Translations under genes and position numbers: made by a program
Shown: one piece after another, positions 1 to 10,321 of the stretch
Layout of the letters: the number at the start of each line of letters is the position of its first letter
How positions within the stretch are numbered: the stretch's first letter is position 1
Origin: Tricholoma matsutake
Lineage: Eukaryota > Basidiomycota > Agaricomycetes > Agaricales > Tricholomataceae
Assembly (NCBI GenBank): GCA_026075535.2
Contig: AP026545.1
Coordinates: forward strand, 2,170,001 to 2,234,000
DNA: 64,000 nucleotides
Direction: 5' to 3'
Notes under the pieces: generated by a model
Seen by the model: only the letters and a program-made list of their open reading frames with translations
The model's database searches: none
Told to the model about the DNA's origin: nothing

Positions 1-264
1 CAGCCATGCGTGGAGGGGAGTCAATTCCCAATGGGCACACTAAGGTTCCCCAATTTGGGCTCATTGGTGCGCCTATAACTTCCTCCCCTTCCCTGTTGTG
101 GGCAGAAGGGGCATGTCTTATTAATCGCCAAGGAGGCTCTTGAATGAAAAGCAGGTCATAGTCATCTACAAAATCTGCCAGTATAGAGTCCATGTAACCC
201 CAATTTCTGTTTACATTTTGACCAAATATGCGTAGCTGGGGGGTAGATCTAAGTCTGTCCCTCA
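1..264 (-). pseudogene. TL0 ORF2 N-terminus (endonuclease start), partial at window edge
   Basis: The first ~88 codons of TL ORF2 read from the ATG at 264 towards position 1. They include the QN dyad and the QEPPW motif of the APE-like endonuclease. The rest lies outside the window, so intactness cannot be judged. The ATG directly follows the ORF1 stop (TAA-ATG), as in every other TL copy here. Because the ORF1 next to it is truncated, I treat it as a remnant. Confidence 0.75.
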
Positions 265-463
265 TTTACGTTTGGCCACCACATCCTGCAGGATGGTAAG
301 CAGGAGGGGAGCGAGAGTTGCGTCTTGCACTCACCTCGTCATAGTGAGCTTTGATCCAGTCACGGTCAAAGCGATGTCGCCAAAAGTTGCATCGACAATC
401 GTCGGATGCGTGGTTCTTCCAGCAGTTTATACACCTAGCCGGGTGCGGGCAGGCCGCCCCCTC
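265..463 (-). pseudogene. TL0 ORF1 C-terminal fragment
   Basis: This is the last ~65 codons of the TL gag-like ORF1, with the third zinc knuckle (C-x2-C-x4-H-x5-C type) and the basic tail. The N-terminal ~570 residues are missing because the copy is broken at ~463, where PE-derived sequence begins. It cannot make a functional ORF1 protein. Confidence 0.75.
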
Positions 464-475
464 GGAGCCCCCGCC

Positions 476-799
476 TCCCGATGACCATGTTTATTGGTAC
501 CGTCCATACATCCGCCGTTCCCCCTGCAGAGAGGAACGCATGGTGCCAAATGGCCTGGGAGTTATTCACGACCACCTGGCGACTGTCTGAGATGATGTCG
601 GCGGAACTAGCAGCTGCTCCGACACCTCTCGATCTCATGTCTCCGGCAGCCTTCCGGGCTTCCTACGCGGCGATGCACACTGCTCAGTCAGAGCCTCAAT
701 CTGGGGAACCCTCGTCCCCAGCACGGCGCTGTCGTCCTCGAGGTCCTCATGGACAGCAGCGCCGCAACTAGTACAGAGGCCTATCCCCCTCTACATTTC
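476..799 (+). mobile_element. PE0: fragment of the short partner element
   Basis: This plus-strand piece matches the 3' half of the PE open reading frame and the first ~28 bp of its 3' UTR. It is truncated at both ends and has no poly(A) tail and no target-site duplication. Bases 800-812, between it and TL2, I could not assign to either family. Confidence 0.75.
481..771 (+). pseudogene. PE0 ORF, C-terminal ~96 residues
   Basis: The fragment starts at the internal Met-Thr-Met of the PE protein (about residue 174 of 269) and keeps the natural stop. The conserved block around ERNAW, MAWELF and TTTWRLSE and the Arg-rich C-terminus are present. Compared with PEb it has a few substitutions, for example a Cys at the position of an Arg after ERNAW. 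The first ~173 residues are missing. The function of the family is unknown; see the PEb ORF for the full description. Confidence 0.75.
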
Positions 800-808
800 C
801 ACCTACTC

Positions 809-3800
809 CTATGTTACGTTTCTCACCTCGTCTCCGGCTAGCCAGGGACGAAGTGAGCGACAGGCGTCCAGAGCAAAAACTTGCTCAGAGCGTGGTCTAG
901 GGTCAATTAGGGACTCAATGCCCGTAGTAGAATCCGAGAATATCACCAACTTCTTGCATCCCCTGCTGCACGCAGCGGATACTCCCAGTTGGAGAGCAAA
1001 TAGTTCGACTTCCGGGGGGGTTCTCCTCCCAGAAGCAGAGACAACGCGATCGACCTGCTCCCCCTGTCCGAAGACAAGAGCGCAGGCGACAGCCTGAAAT
1101 TTGGCATCTGTGGGCACTGAGGCGTCCACTGCGACGACAAGAGTGTCGTCCTCGACCAGGGCGGCAGCCCAGGCCTTATCGAGGTCACTCTTGTAAGAGT
1201 TCCTCGCTCCATCCTCCTTAGAGGTGAGGCGATGGGAGAAAAAGCGAGTGGGGAACAGATCCTTCACTCTATTTCCAGGTGTGTTTTCTTCCCCAAAGGG
1301 GTCAAACTCATCGCCTGGTACGAGGGCCAGAGCTGCAGCCGAGGCGACAGATGGACCTTGCAGGTTGAATGTGTCGAGCACGTTTCCTCCCCAGAGTCCT
1401 AGCTCGTGGGAGTGGGTAGTGCCGACATGATTAGGCCCTAAGATCGCTCTCAGGGGGTGTGATGGAGCCAATAGAGGGGTTCTGAATACCCCTCTGTCGA
1501 CTAGACGACGCAGTAACAGCTGCATAGGCAGCAGTCCGGCGATACTTTCCAGGCCACCAATTGGGGTGGTTCTGAAGGCACCGAGGATCCAGCGAGCAGC
1601 GATGGACTGCACCTGGGCCAACGTTTTGATGACCCCTTTGACGTGTGCGCCTTTGAAGTGCCATAGTCTAAGTCCGTATGTCATAATAGGTACGACGCAC
1701 GAACGGTACAGAAGGCGTTTCTGCATAGGGGTTAGCCCTCTGACAGAATTGCCGAGCATTCCCATCGCCCTTGCCGTAGTAAGGGCTTTGGTGGAGTAGA
1801 ACCGCGTGTGCTCCTTGAAGGAGAGTTTGCGGTCGAAGAAAAAGCCGAGGTACCTCCAGGTAACCTTGGGTTTGAGGGGGGTATTGCCCGTGTAAGGGGC
1901 AAAGCCGAGATCGATGGGTAAGGGAGTGAACCGCCTCGCCCTCGAGAAGTGAAATATTTCGGACTTGTCATGTTCGAGGACAAGCCCAAGGGAGGTGAAC
2001 GCCTGGAATATCCAGCCATACGCTTTTTTAAGCAGGGGGAGGTTGTCCTCCAGCTGTGGGGAGCGGGCGATGAGGGTGCCATCGTCTACATATGACATGA
2101 GGTCGACATCTCTGCCGATCTCGCTCCTTCTGAAGAGTTTCATAATAGGCGTCAAATATAACGCCGATAAGACAGGGGACAAGGCAGAGCCTTGACCTAC
2201 CCCCACATCGGCTGCGAAAGAGCCAGATGAGAAAGCGTTCCATTTGTAGGTCGTTTTGCGACCGACTAAGTAAGATCGGAAGAAGTTCACTACTTGCGCA
2301 GGGAACCCCGACCGAGAGATGATCTCCAGCAGAACCTGGTGGTTCAGGGAGGGGAAGAATTGAGCGATGTCGAAAGCGACAACGCTTGTCTTAAGTCCTT
2401 TGGCCCATCCTGCCCTGACAAGATGAGTGAGGTAGATACCTGCATCCTCAGTGGAACGCTGGGCGACGCCTCCGAACTGATTCTGCTCGAAGGCTTCGTG
2501 TGCGACGCCGTCAAATTGAAGTCTTCTGGACAGCATTTTTTCGACTAATTTACCCAGAGTGTTCAGAAGCACGATGGGTCTGAACGACTTAGGGGTAGAA
2601 TAATTAGGTTTCCCTGGCTTCGGGATAATGACCGACAGGGATTCCTTAAAATGAGCTGGCCAATGGCCTGCAGTGATGCATGCCTCAGCGATGCGGGTGA
2701 TGAGCCCTGCCACCTCTGGGTTGCTACACCAGTGTTTAAGGTGCGACCATGTAACATGATCGGGACCTGGAGCGGAACGGGAAGAACACGCGTTTAGCGC
2801 TTCTTTCATTTCCGTAACGGAGAACGAGATCCAGGCCCTTTCAGGCACCAGATCAAGTTCATCGAGAATGCTCAGATCGACTACTCGATCTGAGGCAGCG
2901 TTATAGGACCCATCAAGGGCGGCCCAAAGAGAGTCCAGATCGTTGCAAGGTTCTCCCCGATAGGAGATTGCCTCGTATGACGGGAGGTTACGTTGACGAG
3001 TCCAAGACATCAAGTCCCAGGGTCGTCTGTTCATCGTAGCCACTTCCTGGATACGGTCGTCGAAAAAGTCGCGCTTTGCGTGTCGCATGACTTTCCTATA
3101 GAGCTTCCAGTCTCCCTCGTCTCGAGAGGCTCTGTAAGCGTCTAGGGCACCACTGCATTCGTCTGTCCACCAGCCTTTGGACGACTTGCCGAGGCGGGAT
3201 TCCTTGGCATGGTTTTCCCATGCCTTGTTTAAGATCGTTGATATCGCCGAAACGACCTCATCGATCTCTGCCGATGTATTTCCGTGCCAATTTAGCCACG
3301 GAATTAAAGCGGAGGAGACGGCATCTCGATAAGATGCTTCCTCCTCGGATCCTTTTTTGATGGACCACTTGGTAACCAGAACCAGAGATCCCGGACCAGG
3401 TAGAACTAACGTCAGGGGGGCATGGTCAGATGTTCCCCTGGCTTCAGGTACAATCTCGCAGTACAATACAAATCTAAGATCTGTAGGTACGAACATCAGG
3501 TCGATCACCGTAGGGTGAAGGCCCTGTTGTGGGGGGAAGTGGGTAGGGCCCTCCACTACTGGTAGAGCTCTAGTCAGGCCTAATGCCGCAGCCGTTTCCA
3601 CTAAGTGGTCAGCGTGAATGGAGTGTTCAGGCCCCTGGGGGTCCCAGGAGGCGTGTCTCACGTTAAAGTCGCCACACATGAAATGTAGGCGAGGAATCAG
3701 CATGACGTTCTCGAACAAGAGCGTGATGGCTGAGTGTTGGCTATCCGAGTATACGTTAGCGAGTAGCATGACGTCCTCCCCTATTCCCAGTGAGAACAAG

Positions 3801-4034
3801 AGGATGTCACGATCGTCGATCAGATCTCGTCTGAGACCTGGTCTTAGATTAGCGATGCTGTTTGCAAAATAGACAGCAACGCGTGGGGGGGAATCAATAC
3901 CCGAGGGGCGCACTAACGTTCCCCAGTTTGGGCTCATCGGTGCGCCTATAACTTCCTCCCCTTCCCTGTTGTGGGCAGATGGGGCGTGTCTTATCAGTCG
4001 CCAAGGCGGCTCTTGGATAAAAAGCAAATCATAA
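809..4034 (-). pseudogene. TL2 ORF2, C-terminal portion (endonuclease, RT, partial RNase H)
   Basis: About 1070 codons of TL ORF2 remain open, from just after the N-terminal ~39 residues. GDFN and SDH of the endonuclease, the RT core with FDIAQFF and YVDD, and the first RNase H Asp and Glu motifs are all readable. The frame ends near residue 1108, where homology to TL stops, so the last RNase H Asp and the C-terminal CCHC are lost. Its own start codon and first ~39 codons lie beyond TL1 at 10447-10562. The coding sequence itself looked healthy before the two disruptions, so this copy was probably young when hit. Confidence 0.88.
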
Positions 4035-4035
4035 T
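4022..4035. repeat. Target-site duplication of TL1 (14 bp; second copy 10446-10459)
   Basis: AAGCAAATCATAAT occurs immediately before the poly(T) at 4035 and again directly after the TL1 5' end. It comes from TL2 ORF2 around the codons before FIQEPPW. Confidence 0.95.
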
Positions 4036-4058
4036 TTTTTTTTTTTTTTTTTTTTTTT

Positions 4059-4582
4059 GGGTCAAAAATTTATAACGCGGCGCCCGATCGCAGTCCGCGG
4101 TAGAGACATACAAACGAAGTACACTACGCCCAGCCCAAGTCCTCCTCCTGCTGATCTTCGCACCAACCACCTGGATAGCTGCAAAGGCCACTAAGGGGGC
4201 TCCCTTTATCGAGTAAACGGACTTGCCAGTGGTGGCGTACCGACAACTCGAGCTTGACGATGTCGTGTTCCCCGAATCCCTACGGGTATGAGTGCAAGAT
4301 TTAGGGGATATTGCCGCCCCGACGTGAGCCTCCCAGCTCGGAAAGGAAGGCGCAGTCAGCGTTGAAGCTGTAGCGCACAACCGACAGCGGAACTGAAGGC
4401 GCTCAGGCGCCTCCCCGAACCGGTATCTAGGTTTGTGTCCCCCCTCCCTGACAGTCGCTCCTGAACACGGGTGGGCCCCCTTTATGAGGGTTAACGGACT
4501 CGCCTGGTGCCCTACGGCCCCCCCGACATACCGATAACACTAGCTAGAACCAGACGGGGGTCATACGCCCTGCGCGCACAAC
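4059..4582 (-). other. TL1 3' UTR
   Basis: A non-coding tail between the ORF2 stop and poly(A). It holds the terminal stem-loop (CGCGG/CCGCG) next to the tail and two diverged copies of a module beginning GGGCCCCCTTTAT (plus-strand reading), about 280 bp apart. The second copy is near 4486. Confidence 0.8.
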
Positions 4583-7500
4583 CTATCCTGGGTCCCACGC
4601 AAGTGAGTTGAACGACCCTAGTGCTGGGTTATTGTCCATAAATTCAGTGAAGCCTTCGACAGAGTCTGGGCTTGCACGAGTCTCTTTGCGATCCACCTTG
4701 CGGCAGACGCGTAGTAGATGGTCTCGAGTTTGTATCTTGGGACCAAGGCACCAACATTGGTATTCCCCGTCAAGGGATAAACGTTGACGATACTCCCCTA
4801 TGGGAGCATGGCCAGTGATCATGCGAGTTGAACGGGAAGTCAGCGTAGTGTTGCTCCCCATAACTTTCAGCCAGGGCCCACCTTTGTGAGTCGAGGGTAG
4901 AGCTGGTTTTCCACCGACTCCTTTGAGTTGGTAGAAGTGTCGCCCCCGGTACGCAGGATCTGCGAACCGGGTGTGCCAATCCTTGCAAACGGCCTTCTCG
5001 ACCTGATTTCTAAGGTAATCTAAAGACGTCCGCGGGTGTCTGCCCACGGAGATCTTGGTAGATGTAGCTACATCGTGAGCCATCTTGTGAACGTTCCACT
5101 CGAATTTTGAGGGGACGTGCCAGAATGTAACGTTCCTCTCCTCGTCCCCAGCTAGCCAGGGACGCAGGGAGCGACAAGCGTCCAGAGCAAAGATTTGCTC
5201 AGAACGTGGTTTAGGATCAATTAGGGACTCAATGCCCGTAGTAGAATCCGAGAATATGACCAACTTTTTGCATCCTCTGCTGCACGCAGCCGAGACGCCC
5301 AGTTGGAGAGCAAAGAGTTCGACTTCTGGGGGGGTTCTCCTTCCAGAAGCAGAGACAACGCGATCGACCTGTTCTCCCTGTCCGAAGACAAGAGCACAGG
5401 CGACAGCCTGAAATTTAGCATCTGTGGGCACTGAGGCGTCCACTGCAACGACAAGAGTGTCGTCCTCGACCAGGGCAGACGCCCAGGCCTTATCGAGGTC
5501 GCTCCTGTAAGAGTTCCTCGCTCCATCCTCCTTAGAGGTGAGGCGATGAGAGGAAAAGCGAGTGGGGAACAAGTCCTTCACTCTGTTTCCAGGTGTGTTT
5601 TCTTCCCCAAAGGGGTCGAATTCATCGCCTGGTACGAGGGCCAGGGCCGTGGCCGAGGCGACAGATGGACCTTGCAGGTTGAGTGTGTCGAGCACGTCCC
5701 CGCCCCAGAGTCCTAGCTCATGAGAGTGGGTGGTGCCAACGTGATTGGGCCCTAGGATCGCTCTTAGGGGGTGTGAAGGAGCCAATAGAGGGGTTCTGAA
5801 TACCCCTCTGTCGACTAGACGTCGCAGTAACAGCTGCATGGGCAGCAGTCCTGCGATACTTTCCAGGCCACCGATTGGGGTGGTTCTGAAGGCACCGAGG
5901 ATCCAACGTGCAGCGATAGACTGCACTTGGGCCAACGTCTTAATGACACCTTTGACACGAGCGCCTTTGAAGTGCCATAGTCTGAGTCCATACGTCATAA
6001 TTGGTACGACACATGAACGGTATAGAAGGCGCTTCTGCATAGGGGTTAACCCTCTGACAGAATTGCCGAGCATTCCCATCGCCCTCGCCGTGGTGAGGGC
6101 TTTGGTGGAATAGAACCGCGTGTGCTCTTTGAAAGAGAGCTTGCGGTCGAAGAAAAAACCAAGGTACCTCCAGGTAACCTTGGGTTTGAGGGGGGTGTTG
6201 CCCGTGTAGGGGGCGAATCCGAGATCAATGGGCAGGGGAGTGAAACTCCTCGCCCTTGAAAAATGAAATATTTCGGACTTGTCGTGTTCGAGGACGAGTC
6301 CGAGGGAGGTGAACGCCTGGAATATCCAGCCGTACGCTTTTTTGAGCAAGGGGAGGTTATCCTCCAGCTGTGGAGAGCGGGCGATGAGAGTTCCATCGTT
6401 CATAATGGGCGTTAGGTATAACGCCGATAAGACAGGGGACAAAGCAGAGCCTTGACCCACTCCCACATCGGCTGCAAAGGAGCCAGATGAGAAAGCGTTC
6501 CATTTGTAGGTCGTTTTGCGACCGACAAGGTATGAACGGAAGAAGTTCACTACTTGCGCAGGGAACCCCGACCGAGAGATGATCTCCAACAGAACTTGGT
6601 GGTTCAAGGAGGGGAAAAATTGAGCGATGTCGAAAGCGACAACACTCGTTTTGAGTCCCTTGGCCCATCCTGCCCTGACCAGGTGGGTGAGGTAGATACC
6701 TGCATCCTCAGTGGAACGCTGGGCGACGCCTCCGAATTGGTTTTGCTCGAAGGCCTCGTGTGCGACACCGTCAAACTGAAGTCGCCTAGACAACATCTTT
6801 TCGACTAATTTGCCCAGAGTGTTCAGAAGCACAATGGGCCTGAACGACTTAGGGGTAGAGTAATTAGGTTTCCCTGGTTTCGGGATAATAACCGACAGGG
6901 ACTCCTTAAAGTGATCTGGCCAGTGGCCAGCGGTGATGCACGCCTCAGCAATGCGGGTGATGAGCCCTGCCACTTCTGGGTTGCTACACCAGTGTTTTAG
7001 GTGCGACCACGTAACATGATCGGGACCTGGAGCGGAACGGGAAGAACACGCGTTTAGCGCTTCCTTCATTTCCGTAACGGAGAACGAGATCCAGGCCCTT
7101 TCAGGCACCGGATCAAGTTCATCGAGGATACTCAGATCGACTACTCGATCTGAGGCAGCGTTATAGGACCCGTCCAGGGCAGCCCAAAGGGAGTCCAGAT
7201 CATTACAAGGTTCTCCCCGGTAGGAGATTGCCTCGTATGACGGGAGGTTACGTTGACGAGTCCAGGACATCAAATCCCAGGGTCGCCTGTTCATCGTAGC
7301 CACTTCCTGGATACGGTCGTCGAAAAAGTCGCGCTTTGCGTGTCGCATGACTTTCCTATAAAGCTTCCAGTCTCCCTCGTCTCGAGAGGCTCTGTAAGCG
7401 TCTAAGGCACCACTGCATTCGTCTGTCCACCAGCCCTTGGACGACTTGCCGAGGCGGGATTCCTTGGCATGGTTTTCCCATGCCTTGTTTAAGATCGTTG

Positions 7501-8398
7501 ATATCGCCGAAACGACGTCATCGATCTCTGCCGAAGTATTTCCGTGCCAGTCTAGCCACGGAATTAAAGCGGAGGAAACAGCATCACGGTAAGATGCTTC
7601 CTCCTCGGATCCTTTTTTGATGGACCACTTGGTAACCGGGACCAAAGATCCCGGACCAGGTAGAACTAACGTCAGGGGAGCGTGGTCAGACGTCCCCCTG
7701 GCTTCAGGTATAATCTCACAGTACAGTACGAATCTGAGATCCGTAGGCACAAACATCAGGTCGATCACCGTGGGGTGAAGGCCCTGTTGAGGGGGGAAGT
7801 GGGTGGGGCCCTCCATTACTGGTAGGGCTCTAGTCAGGCCTAGCGCCGTAGCCGTTTCCACTAAGTGGTCAGCGTGAATTGAGTGTTCAGGCCCCTGGGG
7901 ATCCCAGGATGCGTGTCTCACGTTGAAATCGCCGCACATGAAGTGTAGGCGTGGGATCGTCATGACGTTCTCAAATAGGAGCGTGATGGCCGAATGCTGG
8001 CTGTCCGAATAGACGTTAGCGAGTAGCATGACATCCTCGCCTATTCCCAATGAGAACAGAAGGATGTCACGATTATCGATCAGATCTCGTCTGAGACCTG
8101 GTCTTAAGTTAGCGATGCTGTTCGCAAAATAGACAGCAACGCGTGGAGGGGAGTCCAAACCCAAGGGGCGCACTAACGTTCCCCAATTTGGGCTCATCGG
8201 CGCGCCTATAACTTCTTCCCCCTCCCTGTTGTGGGCAGAGGGAGCGTGTCTTATCAACCGCCAGGGCGGTTCTTGGATGAAAAGCAAATCGTAATCATCT
8301 ACGAAATCAGCCAGTAAAGAGTCCATGTACCCCCAATTACGGTTAACATTCTGACTAAATATGCGCAACTGCGGTGTAGATCTAAGTCTATCCCTCAT
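4583..8398 (-). CDS. TL1 ORF2: endonuclease/reverse transcriptase/RNase H lacking YVDD
   Basis: The protein is 1271 aa, 18 shorter than the 1289-aa family standard. The APE-like endonuclease motifs (QN, QEPPW, GDFN, SDH) are in the first ~240 residues. The RT core has FDIAQFF and GVGQGSALSP. RNase H has its Asp-Glu-Asp-Asp set and there is a C-terminal CCHC. Between LTPIM and DGTLIA, 18 residues are gone, including the YVDD catalytic box (54-bp in-frame deletion at about 6398-6400). The frame is open, so a protein could be made, but target-primed reverse transcription should be impossible. The ATG is contiguous with the ORF1 stop, which suggests termination-reinitiation translation. Confidence 0.93.
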   Translation of the reverse strand: MRDRLRSTPQLRIFSQNVNRNWGYMDSLLADFVDDYDLLFIQEPPWRLIRHAPSAHNREGEEVIGAPMSPNWGTLVRPLGLDSPPRVAVYFANSIANLRPGLRRDLIDNRDILLFSLGIGEDVMLLANVYSDSQHSAITLLFENVMTIPRLHFMCGDFNVRHASWDPQGPEHSIHADHLVETATALGLTRALPVMEGPTHFPPQQGLHPTVIDLMFVPTDLRFVLYCEIIPEARGTSDHAPLTLVLPGPGSLVPVTKWSIKKGSEEEASYRDAVSSALIPWLDWHGNTSAEIDDVVSAISTILNKAWENHAKESRLGKSSKGWWTDECSGALDAYRASRDEGDWKLYRKVMRHAKRDFFDDRIQEVATMNRRPWDLMSWTRQRNLPSYEAISYRGEPCNDLDSLWAALDGSYNAASDRVVDLSILDELDPVPERAWISFSVTEMKEALNACSSRSAPGPDHVTWSHLKHWCSNPEVAGLITRIAEACITAGHWPDHFKESLSVIIPKPGKPNYSTPKSFRPIVLLNTLGKLVEKMLSRRLQFDGVAHEAFEQNQFGGVAQRSTEDAGIYLTHLVRAGWAKGLKTSVVAFDIAQFFPSLNHQVLLEIISRSGFPAQVVNFFRSYLVGRKTTYKWNAFSSGSFAADVGVGQGSALSPVLSALYLTPIMNDGTLIARSPQLEDNLPLLKKAYGWIFQAFTSLGLVLEHDKSEIFHFSRARSFTPLPIDLGFAPYTGNTPLKPKVTWRYLGFFFDRKLSFKEHTRFYSTKALTTARAMGMLGNSVRGLTPMQKRLLYRSCVVPIMTYGLRLWHFKGARVKGVIKTLAQVQSIAARWILGAFRTTPIGGLESIAGLLPMQLLLRRLVDRGVFRTPLLAPSHPLRAILGPNHVGTTHSHELGLWGGDVLDTLNLQGPSVASATALALVPGDEFDPFGEENTPGNRVKDLFPTRFSSHRLTSKEDGARNSYRSDLDKAWASALVEDDTLVVAVDASVPTDAKFQAVACALVFGQGEQVDRVVSASGRRTPPEVELFALQLGVSAACSRGCKKLVIFSDSTTGIESLIDPKPRSEQIFALDACRSLRPWLAGDEERNVTFWHVPSKFEWNVHKMAHDVATSTKISVGRHPRTSLDYLRNQVEKAVCKDWHTRFADPAYRGRHFYQLKGVGGKPALPSTHKGGPWLKVMGSNTTLTSRSTRMITGHAPIGEYRQRLSLDGEYQCWCLGPKIQTRDHLLRVCRKVDRKETRASPDSVEGFTEFMDNNPALGSFNSLAWDPG

Positions 8399-10321
8399 TT
8401 ACGTTCGGCCACCGCGTCCTGCGGGATGGTAAGAAGGAGGGGAGCGAGAATTACGTCTCGCACTCACCTCGTCATAGCGAGCTTTGATCCATTCCCGGTC
8501 AAAGCGATGTCGCCAAAAGTTGCATCGACGATCGTCCGATGCGTGGTTTTTCCGGCAGTTTATGCACCTGGCCGGGTGAGGACAAGCTGCCCCCTCTGGG
8601 GTAGCTGGGACGGGAGGGTTCGCCTTGGCGTTTCCCTTACAACACCCTGCGAGGGCACGGTGGTGCTCCTTGCGGTGTGGGCCTGCGCAGACCGGGCATT
8701 TGGTCTGTGGAGCTCTGCATGCTTGAGTGGGGTGACCCCACTTCCAGCACCGTTGGCAGATAGGCGATCCAGGGTTCGCCCTGGCAGCCCTAATGTGAGC
8801 GACGTAGCGTCCAAATTGGACGCCCCGACCGATAAGAGCCTTGGCTCGTGCACCGCTGACAGAGTCAGCGATGTTAAGATAGACGGTGCACGTGTCCGAC
8901 ATTTTCGAATCACGTACGACCCGGGGGGGGACTTGTAACACTGCGAGGTCCGATATTCCGGACTTTCCCAGGTGTGCAACAACGACATCAGGCGTTAGAG
9001 CCTTGTCGTTAGCGACGAATGGCACATCGACCAGCTTGAGGTACGACGTGGACGTGGGTAGCGCTGCATCTACTTGCAGTGCGAAAGGAAACGCCTTGTG
9101 GGCCGCCTCCTTGAAGCAACGAAGGTCCTCCTCGGAGGCCACGACGTCTGTAGCTACTGATAGGTTACCAGCATGCATTGATGCGGATTGGGCCACTAGT
9201 TTAGAGTGGTGCAATCCGAGAGTGACTCGGACATGGTCCAAAAAGTCTGCAGGGTTCGTTTCCGCCCCGAGGGGGGGACGAACGTGTACCAGGACCTGTC
9301 GTCTCGACGGTCCATGGACAGTAGGCGAAGGCTTTGCAGCTTTCGGTTTGGACGGACCCACATGCTGCTGTATGTCAGCCAGCTTATCGGTTGGGAGTTC
9401 AGGGAAGGCCTTGGCTAGTCGCACAAGGCCGTCCATGGAAGTGTTAGGTGCTCGCCCCCCAGGGAAGCGAGCGACCTGAGCGAAGGTTCCCCTGCCCGAA
9501 GGCCTGGTGGACCAGTTCACGGGGGGAGGCGGTCCTCGACCCCATGACGACGAGACACCCCCTGCTGGGGGTTTAGGAAGAGGTCGAGCCCCTTTCGGGC
9601 CTCGGGTCCTCGCTGATTTGTGAGGGGGGGGGCGTTGCCCATCCCATCCCTCCAGATACTCCGTCCTTGGGACGTCGTTAGGATCGTTAGTGACGGTGCC
9701 CGACCTAGGTCGTTTACTGTTCCCAGCGATCCTGTCTATAGCGTTCCGGAGCGTAGCGCTTCCAGAGTTGCGATCGATACCAGCCTCGGCAGCTGCTGCC
9801 AGCACCGAGCCCAGTTGTTCAGCTATGAGCTGCCGTTCTTCAGCAGTCGGTCGTTTGGATCCCGTCCTGTTCAGGACAACTCGGAATCCGGTAGCGTACT
9901 CACCCAAGTCACTGGCGAAGGTCTGGGGTCCACTCCAGTCATCGCTCGTCATCTCCGTATCTTGTATGACGTGGGTAGAGAGGTTATCAGCCACTTCGTC
10001 AGCCCACGAAGCGGGTGTCGAAGGGGTAGCCGGAGGTGCAGGAGACGCAGTTGCATCCCTGGAAGATAGCGCTGGCACGCTGAATCGCTGTGCTCGCGGA
10101 GTGACAGTGCCCGCCCCATAGGGGGAGGGGGTTGGAGAGCCTCTTTGGGTCCTGTGGGGGCCCACTGAGGGAACGTTCTGTGTGGATCTGCGGCTCGAAG
10201 AGAGCCGCAGGGAATCAATGGGGTCGTCGCCAGGAGTTCTGGGCGTACCGGATCTAGAGGGTCCCCCCTCGTCCATCGCCTCGCCCGATCTCCCCCTACT
10301 TCTAGAATACGAATCAGACAT
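8399..10321 (-). CDS. TL1 ORF1: gag-like RNA-binding protein
   Basis: 640 aa. The N-terminal ~300 residues are low complexity and rich in Ser, Pro, Arg and Gly (probably disordered), with a short conserved acidic segment near 125-200. A conserved central region (~345-520) could be an RRM-like fold, which is inference. Three zinc knuckles follow at about 522-535 (C-x2-C-x4-H-x4-C), 542-560 and 586-600, then a basic tail. In this family type ORF1 binds element RNA to form the transposition RNP. The start is the MSDS Met: TL1, TL5 and TL8 have an in-frame stop just upstream, ruling out an earlier start. By eye I see no residue difference from TL5 ORF1, so it is recent and intact. Confidence 0.93.
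   Translation of the reverse strand: MSDSYSRSRGRSGEAMDEGGPSRSGTPRTPGDDPIDSLRLSSSRRSTQNVPSVGPHRTQRGSPTPSPYGAGTVTPRAQRFSVPALSSRDATASPAPPATPSTPASWADEVADNLSTHVIQDTEMTSDDWSGPQTFASDLGEYATGFRVVLNRTGSKRPTAEERQLIAEQLGSVLAAAAEAGIDRNSGSATLRNAIDRIAGNSKRPRSGTVTNDPNDVPRTEYLEGWDGQRPPPHKSARTRGPKGARPLPKPPAGGVSSSWGRGPPPPVNWSTRPSGRGTFAQVARFPGGRAPNTSMDGLVRLAKAFPELPTDKLADIQQHVGPSKPKAAKPSPTVHGPSRRQVLVHVRPPLGAETNPADFLDHVRVTLGLHHSKLVAQSASMHAGNLSVATDVVASEEDLRCFKEAAHKAFPFALQVDAALPTSTSYLKLVDVPFVANDKALTPDVVVAHLGKSGISDLAVLQVPPRVVRDSKMSDTCTVYLNIADSVSGARAKALIGRGVQFGRYVAHIRAARANPGSPICQRCWKWGHPTQACRAPQTKCPVCAGPHRKEHHRALAGCCKGNAKANPPVPATPEGAACPHPARCINCRKNHASDDRRCNFWRHRFDREWIKARYDEVSARRNSRSPPSYHPAGRGGRT

Larger units (their letters stand above)
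1..463 (-). mobile_element. TL0: fragment of autonomous non-LTR retrotransposon
   Basis: This piece spans the ORF1/ORF2 junction of a TL copy on the minus strand and runs off the left edge. On its high-coordinate side similarity to the ORF1 zinc-knuckle region stops near 455-463, next to a plus-strand PE fragment. No target-site duplication is visible at this junction, so it is a truncation or rearrangement rather than a clean insertion. Confidence 0.85.

Noticed and set aside
8426..9479. Long plus-strand frames antisense to ORF1 (for example 8426-8938, 8886-9479, 9620-10069)
   Set aside because: They recur in each TL copy only because the sense ORF1 is conserved and GC-rich. They have no recognisable domain and shadow the zinc-knuckle and disordered regions.
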